From assembly GCA_003149635.1 (NCBI GenBank), contig QCWI01000017.1, forward strand, positions 1 through 50,319: a DNA stretch of 50,319 bases, read 5' to 3'. This DNA comes from Fluviicola sp. XM-24bin1. Its GTDB lineage: Bacteria > Bacteroidota > Bacteroidia > Flavobacteriales_D > Crocinitomicaceae. This document shows, piece after piece, positions 17,338 through 26,177 of this stretch; position 1 is the stretch's first letter; the number at the start of each line of letters is the position of its first letter. The position numbers and the translations under genes are program-made. The notes under the pieces are model-generated. The model did not search any database. It was not told the origin of the DNA and saw nothing but the letters and a program-made list of their open reading frames with translations.

Positions 17338-18866
17338 ATGAAATACTCTACCCTCGGATTATTACTGGTCCTAAGTACCTTATGTCATTCTCAAATTTTT
17401 ATTCGCTATGAATTACCTACCGAGCTTGACACCCCATGGGAAATCGAATTTGGGCCCGATCAATCCCTATGGATAACAGAAGCTGGAGGAAAAGTAGTTC
17501 GTATAGATCCTGCTGATGGTGATAAGCAAGAAGTCTATGCCGCAGCTGATTACTTTGAAGGAGATCTAAGTGAGGCCAATCCGTATTGTCCGAATAAAGA
17601 AATCGGACATGGAACATACGGACTTGCACTTCACCCTGATTTTCTTGACCCGATTCAGCGTTTACTTATTTCGTGCATTCCTACAATCACGGAGATGTTC
17701 AAAATCCAGATACAAAATTTAAAATCGTTCGTTTAAAATGGGACGCCGCCAATAAGATTGTTACGCAAGTAGATGATCTCATGACCAATCTTCCCAATGT
17801 TTATGATCACTGGGGCGGACGACTCATTAGTGCTACCTTAAATGGAAGTCATTACCTTTTCTACTCTATTGGAGACTTGGGCATTTCGGAAGACTCAAAT
17901 CCGAATTGTTATCCAAATCAAGCGGACAATCCAAATAATTTTACCCAAGATCCGGATTCGCTTCAAGGGAAAATTCATCGTTTTAACATGGACGGAAGTA
18001 TTCCAGATGACAACCCGGTTCCTGGTAATTCATTCTATACCCGTGGGCATCGTAACCCTCAGGGACTCGCATTCAATCCTATCTATGGATTGATATATGA
18101 TGTTGAGCATGGTGATCGGACAGATGACGAGGTAAATCTATTACGATCTGGAATGAACTATGGCTGGAAAGACGTTCGTGGGTTCGCAAATGATGGAAGT
18201 CACCCGGGCGAAGATCAATTTGCGACGAATTATGTTCCGCATCCGAACATACCTGGAGATGAATTGACAGACCCTTTGTACTCATGGTGTACGGATCCGA
18301 ATTTGAATGGAACGAGTTGGAGCGAATGGTGCACCGTTGCACCTTCTGTTGCGGAATACGTGGATAACTACCAAATCCCAGAATGGAATAATAGTTTACT
18401 CGTCGTCACATTAAAAGATGGAGATTATACAGATAAATCTTTGCGTGTACTTCACCTGAATAATGACGGAGACGCAATTATAGGTGAGGAGACTTTCTTC
18501 GCAGAAGATCAAGATACGAACGGTAGGTTACGAGATGTTGCTATCGCCGATCTTTCTGTTTTCCTTATCAACAATGGCGGAACAGATCGCGATAAAATTA
18601 CCGTATATCAATACGTAATTGTTTGTAGTCCTTGGCCTCCAGAAACATTAGAAATATTTCCTAATCCATCGGAAGGAATATTCAATTTCCATGCACCTGA
18701 CACCATCGTATCGACCTATGTATATTCGCTTACAGGAGATTTAGTAAACGAACAACATGGGGAACTTTACTCTGTAGATTTAAGTAATATTGCCAATGGC
18801 TACTACCGCATGAAACTTGTAAATTCCGGAGGAAGGATCTACAACGAACTCATCTTGAGGAAGTAG
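17338..18866 (+). pseudogene. PQQ-dependent sugar dehydrogenase with T9SS tail, broken by a one-base frameshift
   Basis: The soluble glucose/aldose dehydrogenase fold (GSDH) is visible: LDTPWEIEFGPDQSLWITEAGGKV, GLALHPDF, then HWGGRLI, GKIHRFNMDGSIPDDNP, YTRGHRNPQGLAFNP and VEHGDRTDDEVNLL. The reading frame breaks near 17651. Frame 1 reads LDPIQRL, while the +1 frame continues DSAFTYFVHSYNHGDVQNPD. Restoring one C in the run at 17649-17651 gives a continuous ~510-residue protein (LDPDSAFTYF). ATG 17338 starts MKYSTLGLLLVLSTLCHSQ, a signal peptide. The last ~75 residues (LEIFPNPSEGIF...) are a type A T9SS sorting domain. It is either an inactivated gene or a homopolymer sequencing error. Confidence 0.85.
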
Positions 18867-18869
18867 ATT

Positions 18870-19946
18870 TCATTCACCGTTATAATTAGGATAATCCGAG
18901 TACCCCTCTGCTCCATCACCATACCATAGCGAATTATCGCGGGCGGACAATGGCCAATCATTTTTGAAACGTTCTACCAAATCCGGATTGGATATATAGT
19001 CACGGCCGAAAGCAATCATGTCAGCTTGGCTTTCTTGGAGCGCTGTTTCTGCAGTTTCTTTGGTGAAATCGCCGCATAACATCAAAGTTCCTTGATAGAT
19101 TTTTCGGATGCTTTGCCACATTTCGAATTTCACGGGAACCGGATCGCCCATGTGGCTGAGGTGCAAGTAGGCTAAGCTGAAAGGGTTCAACATCTCTACC
19201 ACCGAAGTGTAAGTTTCGATGAGTTCTTGTTCCTCATCGTCGACGTCCGCGTAACTGAATGGAGAAATGCGCAATCCTACTTTGTCTGAACCAACGGCAG
19301 CGCAACATTCCGACAGCACTTCTTTCAAAAACCGCAATCGATTTTCTCTAGAACCTCCAAATTCGTCCGTGCGCTGGTTACGGCTTGGTAACAAGAATTG
19401 ATTCGGTAAATAGCCGTGCGCTCCGTGAATTTCAACCCCGTCGAATCCTGCTTCGATGGCCATTTCCGTACACGTGCGAAATTCCTGAATCGCCTCATGG
19501 ACTTCTTGTGTCGTCATGGCTTCTGGTGTTGGATACGGTTGTTTCCCAAGGGCGTAAGTACTGATTTCCCCTTTCTGCGCTATAGCGGAAGGTGCTAACA
19601 ATCGCGCGCCTTCGGGTAAGTTATTGGTATGTCCCACTCTACCCGTGTGCATAATCTGCAAAAAGATGCGTCCTCCTTTTTCATGAACTGCTTTTGTTAT
19701 CGACGACCAGCCATCCAATTGTCGTTGGTTGAACAATCCAGGAATGTTTCGATATCCCAATCCATTTGGTGATGGTGATGTGCCCTCTGCAATGATGAGA
19801 CCTGCACCAGCACGCTGACGGTAGTACTCCACCATGATTTCATTGGGCGTATTTTGATCCACAGCGCGACAACGGGTTAAAGGTGCCATGGCTATTCTAG
19901 AAGTCAATTGAAGTTTTCCTAAAGGAATTGATTCGAATAATTTCAT
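18870..19946 (-). CDS. Old Yellow Enzyme-family alkene reductase (NADH:flavin oxidoreductase)
   Basis: A 358-residue FMN-dependent (beta/alpha)8-barrel enzyme that reduces activated C=C bonds. Seen: N-terminal FESIPLGKLQLTSRIAMAPLTRCRA, the QIMHTGRVGH segment, the active-site block GFDGVEIHGAHGYLPNQFL followed by SRNQRTDEFGGSRENRLRF, and the C-terminal phosphate-binding region DMIAFGRDYISNPDLVER. The usual H-x-x-N pair of the substrate pocket reads H-x-x-H (HGAH), as in several xenobiotic reductases. The physiological substrate is unknown. It converges on the sugar dehydrogenase gene with only 3 bases between the ends and leads away from a DUF6992-like gene. Confidence 0.93.
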   Translation of the reverse strand: MKLFESIPLGKLQLTSRIAMAPLTRCRAVDQNTPNEIMVEYYRQRAGAGLIIAEGTSPSPNGLGYRNIPGLFNQRQLDGWSSITKAVHEKGGRIFLQIMHTGRVGHTNNLPEGARLLAPSAIAQKGEISTYALGKQPYPTPEAMTTQEVHEAIQEFRTCTEMAIEAGFDGVEIHGAHGYLPNQFLLPSRNQRTDEFGGSRENRLRFLKEVLSECCAAVGSDKVGLRISPFSYADVDDEEQELIETYTSVVEMLNPFSLAYLHLSHMGDPVPVKFEMWQSIRKIYQGTLMLCGDFTKETAETALQESQADMIAFGRDYISNPDLVERFKNDWPLSARDNSLWYGDGAEGYSDYPNYNGE

Positions 19947-19949
19947 TCG

Positions 19950-20579
19950 TTACAGTAATGCGTATTTGTAGCGGTTCATCGGGTGATTCGGGATGTTCCA
20001 TCGCAATCCAATCCCGTTCTGACTCAGATCAATCTGATCTATGACGCCGCCTAATTTTTTGTTGAAATGTCGCTTGTGTAGAATGTATGCGGTGAGGTCA
20101 AAAACGAAGAGAAACCCTCCTTGTATCAGCAGGCTGTTCCCAAATCCCATCCATTGATCTTTTCGATCTGCATTGAAACGTGCTTCGCTTCGCAGCAGCA
20201 ATCCCGCCGACATATAACCTATATCCAATCCTGAATTGATTAAGAATACGGCTTCCGTTTTGTTTTGTACTCTAAGCGTTTCTCCAAAGGTTAAATCCGT
20301 GGATTCTTTACGCGCCTTCAAATATCCAGGAACTGCTAATGCCAGATTGACCGTATTCCAGAAGAAATTCATTTGATGAAAATACTGTGCTTCGCCTTCA
20401 GGTGTCGTAGCCCAACCAACGCCACCTGCAACCAAATTGGCTGTTGCCCAACTCCCCAGCGTTAACATCAACCCTTGATCCATATCCAAACGCTCTTCAT
20501 TGAACGTCTGTAATTGTGCCGAAGATTGAAATACCGTCATCAACATCAACACTAATAATCCTCCCCTCAATCGCTTCAT
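19950..20579 (-). CDS. DUF6992-like membrane protein
   Basis: A 209-residue protein of unknown function, with a signal peptide (to about SSAQ) and about four hydrophobic segments. The segment LTLGSWATANLVAGG and the block YFHQMNFFWNTVNLALAVPGY are characteristic of a Bacteroidota family that I recognise as DUF6992. The stop is 3 bases before the Old Yellow Enzyme start, so the two genes are co-transcribed. It follows the mini type B sorting-domain gene by 6 bases. Confidence 0.65.
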   Translation of the reverse strand: MKRLRGGLLVLMLMTVFQSSAQLQTFNEERLDMDQGLMLTLGSWATANLVAGGVGWATTPEGEAQYFHQMNFFWNTVNLALAVPGYLKARKESTDLTFGETLRVQNKTEAVFLINSGLDIGYMSAGLLLRSEARFNADRKDQWMGFGNSLLIQGGFLFVFDLTAYILHKRHFNKKLGGVIDQIDLSQNGIGLRWNIPNHPMNRYKYALL

Positions 20580-20585
20580 CCTCGT

Positions 20586-20924
20586 TTATTTAATCACCAT
20601 AAAAGTTCCTTCCTTCTGCAGCTTTTGATCATTGCAAAAAACGAGATCTACTCGCCATAAATAAGTTCCGTCATTGACGGTTGAGGCATCGAATTCATTT
20701 TCTGGATCCTCGGTTTCAAAAACAAGTACACCCCATCGATTAAAAATCATCAAGTGGAATTCCTTAAAACTACAATTGGAAGAAACATATAAGAACTCAC
20801 AATCGATTCCATCACAATCCGGTGTGACCGCATTCGGAACAAATATTTCGCACGTATCCGGGCAATCTTGTGCGCCTGAAGAATAGGCCAGAGCGCAGAA
20901 ACATGCGATGATGAAATACCTCAT
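20586..20924 (-). CDS. Minimal T9SS type B sorting-domain protein
   Basis: A 112-residue protein that is almost only a signal peptide (MRYFIIACFCALAYSSGAQ) plus a gliding-motility-associated C-terminal domain (IFVPNAVTPDCDGID...FHLMIFNRWGVLVFETEDPENEF...). The same domain normally sits at the end of large exported proteins such as the 12981-16754 product. Here it has no cargo beyond about six residues and carries extra cysteines (CPDTC, DCDGIDC, SSNCSF, FCND). This could be a free T9SS-exported small protein or a remnant of a larger gene. It sits in the minus-strand run with the DUF6992 and OYE genes. Confidence 0.75.
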   Translation of the reverse strand: MRYFIIACFCALAYSSGAQDCPDTCEIFVPNAVTPDCDGIDCEFLYVSSNCSFKEFHLMIFNRWGVLVFETEDPENEFDASTVNDGTYLWRVDLVFCNDQKLQKEGTFMVIK

Positions 20925-20945
20925 GCTTTTAAAGGTACTGAAAAT

Positions 20946-21683
20946 CTATTCTAGATACTTTTTCACTTTGCTCAAAGGCTCTACTGAAAGGTACATTTTG
21001 TCTTCAAAGACTCCACCTCCAACGAGCACACCGACTACATAACCGCTGGCATCAATTACAGGTGCCCCACTCATTCCAATCGCTTGAATTATCGATTCTG
21101 CCTGCACCAACAGCGTACTTTTATCGTATTCGTCGTAATTCACTTTCACGCGAATCTGCTTGCCTGACGGATCCCCATACTTGTATCCAATGATTGTCAG
21201 TTCTTCGTCCTCTCCAATTCGAGAAAATCGTGGTTTTAGGGCCAATAGATTCTTTCCTTTGGTTGGCGCACACTTCATCAGTACGATGTCAGTCGATGAC
21301 AGGCGTGTATTGATCAATTTGGAAACGCTCAGAGTATCCTTAAACAGTTGATCGTTCTTGGCATAAACATTCCAATAATCTACTTGCGCATTGAATTTTG
21401 TCGTTTTCACTTCAGGATTGATTCCCATAGCACTTCCCAAGAGATGTTTCGCAGTACAGAGTACAACGCCTTTCTTGCCATGAACTAAAAAGGAGCTGGC
21501 CCCGATTGTAGCCCTGCCGTCTTTGAATCCATAGTCATTGGTGAAAACGATTTGATATTTATCCTGATAGTTTCCTTTCATCCAAGGCTGTTTGGGGCCT
21601 AGCTTTCCGGGTTCCGGCCCTTCGCATGACAATAAGACAAACATCGCCAATGAAACCTTAGCAATCGATTTAAAGAAATTCAT
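20946..21683 (-). CDS. Trypsin-fold serine protease lipoprotein
   Basis: A 245-residue product with lipobox LLSC (Cys20), so it is membrane-anchored in the envelope. The chymotrypsin-fold triad is visible: His80 in CTAKHLL, Asp132 in SSTDIVLMK and Ser205 in GMSGAPVID. There is no PDZ domain, which distinguishes it from DegP-type proteases. The protein probably cleaves unfolded or regulatory envelope proteins; the substrate is unknown. It lies 21 bases upstream of the mini T9SS gene in the same direction. Confidence 0.78.
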   Translation of the reverse strand: MNFFKSIAKVSLAMFVLLSCEGPEPGKLGPKQPWMKGNYQDKYQIVFTNDYGFKDGRATIGASSFLVHGKKGVVLCTAKHLLGSAMGINPEVKTTKFNAQVDYWNVYAKNDQLFKDTLSVSKLINTRLSSTDIVLMKCAPTKGKNLLALKPRFSRIGEDEELTIIGYKYGDPSGKQIRVKVNYDEYDKSTLLVQAESIIQAIGMSGAPVIDASGYVVGVLVGGGVFEDKMYLSVEPLSKVKKYLE

Positions 21684-21727
21684 TCGTTTTCGTGTTTTAG
21701 ACTATTGATTTTCCGCTTTGATTTCAA

Positions 21728-22345
21728 TTAAAAGATCAGGAAGTACAGCGCAATTAAAGTTCCTGGAAATATCAGACCAATAGATCCCATTCGTAGGAAA
21801 TTGAAGAACGAATTTTGTCGTTTGTAGAAGAAGGTAAACAGTGGTATCAAAGCGAAAAGCTGGAAAAACGGAAACCATCCGAGTAAGGATCTCCAACGAA
21901 ATTCACTGTGTGATCTCCGTAGTTTACCAGTTTCTTCATCAACGATATCATAATTCAGCCATTTACCTGTTTGAAATATGGGCGAATAAGTAATGGAGAA
22001 ACTTTCTTCATCGTTATCAATCCAATCGCGAATATGCGGTGCGAACATGTATCCTTCTACTTGAACTACCTTGTGCATATCCCAAATCCATCCCGTATCA
22101 TCTCGCCATTCATTCTTCGCCATTTTACGCGTTTTACCATCCGCGAGCGTGTCAATTGTTGTAAGAATTGCCATCAATGTACAAACGACCACCGATGTCA
22201 AGAATAGCTTCCAACGCCATCCGCTGGTTACTTTTTCATAGAATTCTCGATCTTCTCGCTCCTCTTTTTCTTTCTGCTTCCTTACTTTTTCGGCAATCGC
22301 TTTCATTCTCTCCTCTCTGCCGTAAGCTCTCGATTCTCTATCCAT
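21728..22345 (-). CDS. Membrane protein with charged N-terminal coil, unknown function
   Basis: A 205-residue protein. A strongly charged, probably coiled-coil cytoplasmic N-terminus (residues 1-40, KAIAEKVRKQKEKEEREDREF) precedes one membrane helix (~46-66). An extracytoplasmic domain of ~80 residues follows, and then two helices (~155-175 and 185-205). I do not recognise the family. It is 44 bases upstream of the protease gene on the same strand. Confidence 0.62.
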   Translation of the reverse strand: MDRESRAYGREERMKAIAEKVRKQKEKEEREDREFYEKVTSGWRWKLFLTSVVVCTLMAILTTIDTLADGKTRKMAKNEWRDDTGWIWDMHKVVQVEGYMFAPHIRDWIDNDEESFSITYSPIFQTGKWLNYDIVDEETGKLRRSHSEFRWRSLLGWFPFFQLFALIPLFTFFYKRQNSFFNFLRMGSIGLIFPGTLIALYFLIF

Positions 22346-22405
22346 GTGGTTTTTATAATGGTTATTTGCAGATCAAAGTTAATTATTGAAGCGATACAAA
22401 CGAAA

Positions 22406-22437
22406 AAGCCCGCACTGAGTGACATCAACGCGGACTT
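22406..22437 (-). terminator. Terminator of the DUF2892 gene
   Basis: On the minus strand AAGTCCGC (22437-22430) pairs with GCGGGCTT (22413-22406) with one G-U pair, followed by T's, 26 bases after the stop. Confidence 0.7.
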
Positions 22438-22462
22438 GCAAAATAAATGTTCTATCGTGAGA

Positions 22463-22675
22463 CTATGCTTTGCTTTCGGCTGGACATGTTCTAATTCCAA
22501 ATACGGCATAAATCGGACAAAAGCTGATCAAACTTGTCAATGCAAGCACTCCTCCCACTACCATTAATGAAATTCCAAGTACTCCTTCTGTGATTCCTGT
22601 GAAGTACAAAATCACCGCTGTAACCGCAATCAATACGCGAATAACTCTATCTGCTAATCCTAAATTCATCTTCAT
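22463..22675 (-). CDS. DUF2892 (YgaP-type) small membrane protein
   Basis: A 70-residue protein with two membrane helices (residues 10-28 and 32-55) and a C-terminal FCPIYAVFGIRTCPAESKA, typical of the DUF2892/YgaP transmembrane domain. In other bacteria that domain stands alone or is fused to rhodanese. Paired cysteines in FCPIY and RTCP are conserved. It starts MKMNLGLADR; the second Met is an equally good start. It has its own terminator. Confidence 0.85.
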   Translation of the reverse strand: MKMNLGLADRVIRVLIAVTAVILYFTGITEGVLGISLMVVGGVLALTSLISFCPIYAVFGIRTCPAESKA

Positions 22676-22783
22676 AACGTAGGTTTTTAATGTTAGGACT
22701 AAGGTCTTTAAATTGAGACGATTAAAAAGTGACCTACATCAGTTTTAAACCAGAGAATGATTAGCCGAGGGTAAGTCTGTTCG

Positions 22784-23133
22784 CTACTTAAAGAGCTTTC
22801 TGTAGGTGGATACCGTATCAAAGAAGTACACGACATCGTTATGGAATTCAGTTGTCCTTGCTCCAAAACGGCTCCTAGATTGTCAAAATAGGAAGTCTGA
22901 ATGATTTGCTCATCACGCTGCAATGCATTTTTGTACACGATATTCAAGAAGCTACCCGGCCCGAACTGCCACCCAAAGATGAGGTCGGTGTTAAATGCGT
23001 TAAAATTGAAGTCGGCATCGCCAGCCAAGCTATAGTCTCGAACGATGTATCCCTCTTCATCCAAATCTCCGTAGTAATCGTAAATTCCATACGACCAGTA
23101 ATGACCGCACATGGTAATACAAATTGAATTCAT
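22784..23133 (-). pseudogene. DUF5916 C-terminal remnant, 5'-truncated and frameshifted
   Basis: Residues such as DADFNFNAFNTDLIFGWQFGPGSFLNIVYKNAL and YFDNLGAVLEQGQLNSIT are the C-terminal barrel end of DUF5916 outer-membrane proteins (normally 700-900 residues). The rest of the gene is missing: the frame starts exactly where a 21-bp copy of the tRNA-Arg 3' end lies (23133-23153). Near 22834 the frame is also broken. The current frame reads SCTSLIRYPP on to 22708, while the shifted frame reads VVYFFDTVSTYRKLFK and stops at 22784, which fits the family's end better. Both lesions mark it as non-functional. Confidence 0.75.
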
Positions 23134-23153
23134 TTTGTGATCCAGACAGGATT
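23133..23153. repeat. 21-bp direct repeat of the tRNA-Arg 3' end (copy 1)
   Basis: TTTTGTGATCCAGACAGGAT plus one more T is repeated exactly at 23271-23291, where it is the 3' end and T-arm of tRNA-Arg with its flank. It resembles an attachment-site duplication left by a tRNA-targeting integrase. Confidence 0.75.
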
Positions 23154-23185
23154 ACCGACCGGCTTCACTTTGTTACGGGTCAGTG

Positions 23186-23216
23186 AACAACAAAAAGTCA
23201 CTGGCTTTTTGTTGTT
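23186..23216. other. Perfect 12-bp hairpin between the tRNA-Arg repeats
   Basis: AACAACAAAAAG (23186-23197) and CTTTTTGTTGTT (23205-23216) form a perfect stem around TCACTGG. No coding sequence surrounds it. It may be a terminator remnant. Confidence 0.6.
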
Positions 23217-23244
23217 TCGAACAGGTTCGAATGCTGGATATATA

Positions 23245-23274
23245 AAAAAAGCCTCCCTATGCGGAGGCTTTTTT
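23245..23274 (-). terminator. Terminator of tRNA-Arg
   Basis: GCCTCC (23251-23256) pairs with GGAGGC (23263-23268), flanked by A and T runs, immediately downstream of the tRNA on the minus strand; usable in both directions. Confidence 0.88.
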
Positions 23275-23291
23275 GTGATCCAGACAGGATT
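23271..23291. repeat. 21-bp direct repeat of the tRNA-Arg 3' end (copy 2, in the tRNA)
   Basis: This is the intact copy overlapping the acceptor/T-arm of tRNA-Arg, identical to 23133-23153 and 138 bases from it. Confidence 0.75.
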
Positions 23292-23349
23292 CGAACCTGT
23301 GACCGTCTGCTTAGAAGGCAGATGCTCTATCCAGCTGAGCTACTGGACC
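23276..23349 (-). tRNA. tRNA-Arg (anticodon TCT)
   Basis: A 74-base tRNA on the minus strand. GGTCCAG pairs with CTGGATC (one G-U), the anticodon stem TCTGC/GCAGA encloses CTTCTAA (anticodon TCT), and the T-arm is ACAGGTTCGAATCCTGT. The discriminator is A and CCA is not encoded. Confidence 0.95.
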
Positions 23350-23470
23350 GTATCGCCAATGAATGGCAAAAGCGAAGGCAAAAATAAACAACTTATTGCT
23401 TTTCGCAACAATTGAATCGCCTTTTCCTGCGATATATCTGCAACTCGTAAAATATCTCTATTATTGCTTC

Positions 23471-24790
23471 ATGACAATTCCGGCTACCAAAAAAGTTGCA
23501 TTTCTCCTTCTCATCGCTGCTAGCTTTTTTCTAGGCGCTTGCAGTGACAGCGGAGAAATTATTCAAACGCGTTTTGAGTTCAAAATCAAGGAATTGAATG
23601 ATGGGGAGTATCCCGATAATCCGGATATTGGGTATCGACACGATAACTACACCACCAACGCCTTCAAGAAGGGTTATCTGGTTCGAATCAAAGATTCTTA
23701 CTCATTTGCCTTTCATCTGACCAGCGGAGATTCTATCACCTTTACGAACTTCAATGCGATCAACTTCATACCGGAAACACCCGAGCATTTGAAGAAAGAT
23801 CATTACCTCAACAAACTCGCGTTGGTCAATCAGGAATGGAATCGGAATCAAGTGAAATTCCTTCCCGGAGAATTTAAATGTGGGAACAAAAAAATTGCTC
23901 GCGTGGATATCGCCCGTAACTGTTTGAATTCGTACCTCTGGGAAGTCATTCTCTATCAAAAACAAGGCGATAAGGTACTTCCGTATGCCCATGGTTGGTT
24001 CAATTTTCCGAAGGAAAAATACCGAGAACTCTTCAACGAACGCAACGATGACGCTTTTGAGCCCTTGAAAGAACATCTAGAAAATTGGCACGATCCAGAA
24101 AGTCGGTTTGTTAATAAAACGCTGCTTCGCGAGTATGTTGGTGAAGTTGAAATTGCCTACGAAGATTTAAGCGATACTTTGTACCCATTGAAGGCAGCAC
24201 GTAGGAAGAAACGCAAAGAAGTTATTTGGCCTAAGCAATATGACTCCATGAGGGAACTGCAATCGGATAGCAGCACATTTGCAACGTTCTCGCCTCCCGG
24301 ATTCTACAACAAGAACGATCCAAGACATACGGAGTTAGGTAGGTTTAAATACTTGAGTGGCCTGCACGCTTACGATACCTGGTCTATTCAGAACAGAAGA
24401 GGAGTTCTGGAGCTAGAATTCAATTTTGACGACCCCGAGACCGGTCGAATGACACGATTGTTTATTGGTGGACTTAATGCAGGTGATTTTCCTTATTTAT
24501 CTCCCGAAGATGCGAACGAAGGTTGGAAAAGTTCCATGGGCTTTGGAAACCATTCTTTCTATGAATCATTGTCAGAATTCAATGCACACAATACTGCAAA
24601 GAGCAATTACTACGCCTACCTCACGGATGGAGACGGCAATTGGCTCGATAGTCACAAGGTTGGCATTGATGGGCCCATTTTTTATTGGGACGACGAAAAT
24701 CCTCAATTACTACATGTTTGGCTTTTGTCCTTTGAACGACATGCGCTAATAGGTCATTATACCATTCTCTTCAGCACTAAAACAAACTAA
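23471..24790 (+). CDS. Large lipoprotein of unknown function
   Basis: ATG 23471 gives MTIPATKKVAFLLLIAASFFLGACSD with a lipobox (LGAC, Cys24). The frame extends upstream to 23363, but that part abuts tRNA-Arg and is less likely. The 439-residue product is hydrophilic with many aromatic and acidic residues, for example DNPDIGYRHDNYTTNAF and a C-terminal block GDGNWLDSHKVGIDGP...HVWLLSFERHALIGHY. I recognise no enzyme motif or family. It is followed in the same frame by a phosphorylase-like remnant. Confidence 0.65.
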   Translation: MTIPATKKVAFLLLIAASFFLGACSDSGEIIQTRFEFKIKELNDGEYPDNPDIGYRHDNYTTNAFKKGYLVRIKDSYSFAFHLTSGDSITFTNFNAINFIPETPEHLKKDHYLNKLALVNQEWNRNQVKFLPGEFKCGNKKIARVDIARNCLNSYLWEVILYQKQGDKVLPYAHGWFNFPKEKYRELFNERNDDAFEPLKEHLENWHDPESRFVNKTLLREYVGEVEIAYEDLSDTLYPLKAARRKKRKEVIWPKQYDSMRELQSDSSTFATFSPPGFYNKNDPRHTELGRFKYLSGLHAYDTWSIQNRRGVLELEFNFDDPETGRMTRLFIGGLNAGDFPYLSPEDANEGWKSSMGFGNHSFYESLSEFNAHNTAKSNYYAYLTDGDGNWLDSHKVGIDGPIFYWDDENPQLLHVWLLSFERHALIGHYTILFSTKTN

Positions 24791-24952
24791 GTTGATTTCG
24801 GAGTGGTTAGAAATATTTCCGACCCGGTTCAGAATAAGGAATTGAACCAAACGGCAGCTGGAAATTGGGGTTCGGCGATTTACAAAGCTTTCGGTTTCTA
24901 CACAAGTTACAACGGAGCGTTGGCTGCTTGGGCGATCGCAGCGGCGGAATAA
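24791..24952 (+). pseudogene. Orphan C-terminus of a nucleoside phosphorylase/nucleosidase-like protein
   Basis: Directly after the lipoprotein stop TAA (24788-24790), 53 further codons in the same frame read VDFGVVRNISDPVQNKEL, then GNWGSAIYKAFGFYTSYNG and end with AAWAIAAAE and TAA. The VRNISDP motif and the Gly/Ala-rich tail are typical of the C-terminus of the phosphorylase superfamily (MTA/SAH nucleosidase-like). It has no start codon or N-terminal domain, so it is a leftover of a deleted gene. The minus-strand acyltransferase ends 2 bases further on. Confidence 0.55.
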
Positions 24953-24953
24953 G

Positions 24954-26045
24954 TTAGAAAATGTCTCTGAGCTTCGTCATTGGACGCTCGTAGAGATAAT
25001 AAATCATAGAAGAAATAGCGATGGTTGCTGCCCAGAACACAGCGTAAGCCAACCATTGCTGTTTGTACGTCACCGGGAAATAATGCTTAACAATTATCAA
25101 AGCCACCCAGTGATTTACGAGGTACATAGCATATGAAATAATGCTGACGTAAGTGATTGCTTTTCCTGCAACCCCCAGAGGATTTCTCTTCAGAGACGAT
25201 GCCATCGGCAATAATAACATGGCGCCAATGGAGAATATTGTAAAGTAGAATACCTTTCCGTAGGTTTGATCAATCGGATGCGGAATATACCGAACAGCCA
25301 CGATTGTTGCCAATCCAAGCAGGAAGGTTATCCAGCGTGTTTTCTTCCAGAAATCGTTGTAATAAAAAGCAATGTATGCCGCCAAAACACCGTAAATGAT
25401 CGTATCCAATCTCACAATCACCACTTTTCGAATTTCTTGATCGAACCACCAATCGTCGTAATTCATATCCCGTAAATCGTAGCGATAGAGCATCGGGGCA
25501 AGAATGAGTACTGCAATCGCCGCCAGCAACGTATGCTTTTTGGATAGGAAGAGTCGGAATCCGATAATCATTATTGGAAGGATGATGTAGAACCACTCTT
25601 CAACAGACAAACTCCAGCTTTCCAGATAAAATCCATAGAAGCTTTCGCACAGGTTCTGAGAAAAGAAGAAGAATTTCCAGCTGAATTGGTCGATATCCCC
25701 AGGATTGCCAATAATTGATGTACTGACGAGAATATAGTACACAATGAGGATCAGATAATAGTTCGGCAAGGTTCGAAACCACCTTCGTTTCCAAAAATGC
25801 AGTAATTCTTTCAAACCAAATCGTTCTGATTCTTCCAACGTTCGAATCAAAATGGTTCCAATTAGAAATCCACTGAGCACGAAAAAGAGCTCCACTCCGT
25901 CTGGTAAAGGAACGCTTGGAAGAAAATAGAATATGTCTCCTCTGAAATACGCGGTATGACTCATTACCACCAATATGATCGCAATAGCCCGATACACATC
26001 CAAACCGAAAACCCGGTTCTTTTCACCTACTTTCAACTCATTCAT
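24954..26045 (-). CDS. Acyltransferase 3 (OafA/YrhL-type) membrane protein
   Basis: A 363-residue membrane protein with about ten helices. It transfers acetyl or other acyl groups to surface carbohydrates or lipids. Family motifs are seen: GLDVYRAIAIILVVMSHT (Arg and His near residues 14 and 26), PDGVELFFVLSGFLIG and FWKRRWFRTLPNYYL, with a final LYERPMTKLRD. ATG 26045 (MNELKVGEKNR) is preferred because the longer frame from 26096 adds a non-family stretch. No glycan cluster is nearby, so the acceptor is unknown. Confidence 0.88.
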   Translation of the reverse strand: MNELKVGEKNRVFGLDVYRAIAIILVVMSHTAYFRGDIFYFLPSVPLPDGVELFFVLSGFLIGTILIRTLEESERFGLKELLHFWKRRWFRTLPNYYLILIVYYILVSTSIIGNPGDIDQFSWKFFFFSQNLCESFYGFYLESWSLSVEEWFYIILPIMIIGFRLFLSKKHTLLAAIAVLILAPMLYRYDLRDMNYDDWWFDQEIRKVVIVRLDTIIYGVLAAYIAFYYNDFWKKTRWITFLLGLATIVAVRYIPHPIDQTYGKVFYFTIFSIGAMLLLPMASSLKRNPLGVAGKAITYVSIISYAMYLVNHWVALIIVKHYFPVTYKQQWLAYAVFWAATIAISSMIYYLYERPMTKLRDIF

Positions 26046-26177
26046 TCCTCGCCAAAGATAACAAAGCCGTTGAGCATTCTGCCCCTTAATGAACACCTTG
26101 CGTTTTACAACTTTATCAATCTGGAAATGAGACTACCGAAAATAACGTATATTAGTGCAAACTATTATTGAACAGCT

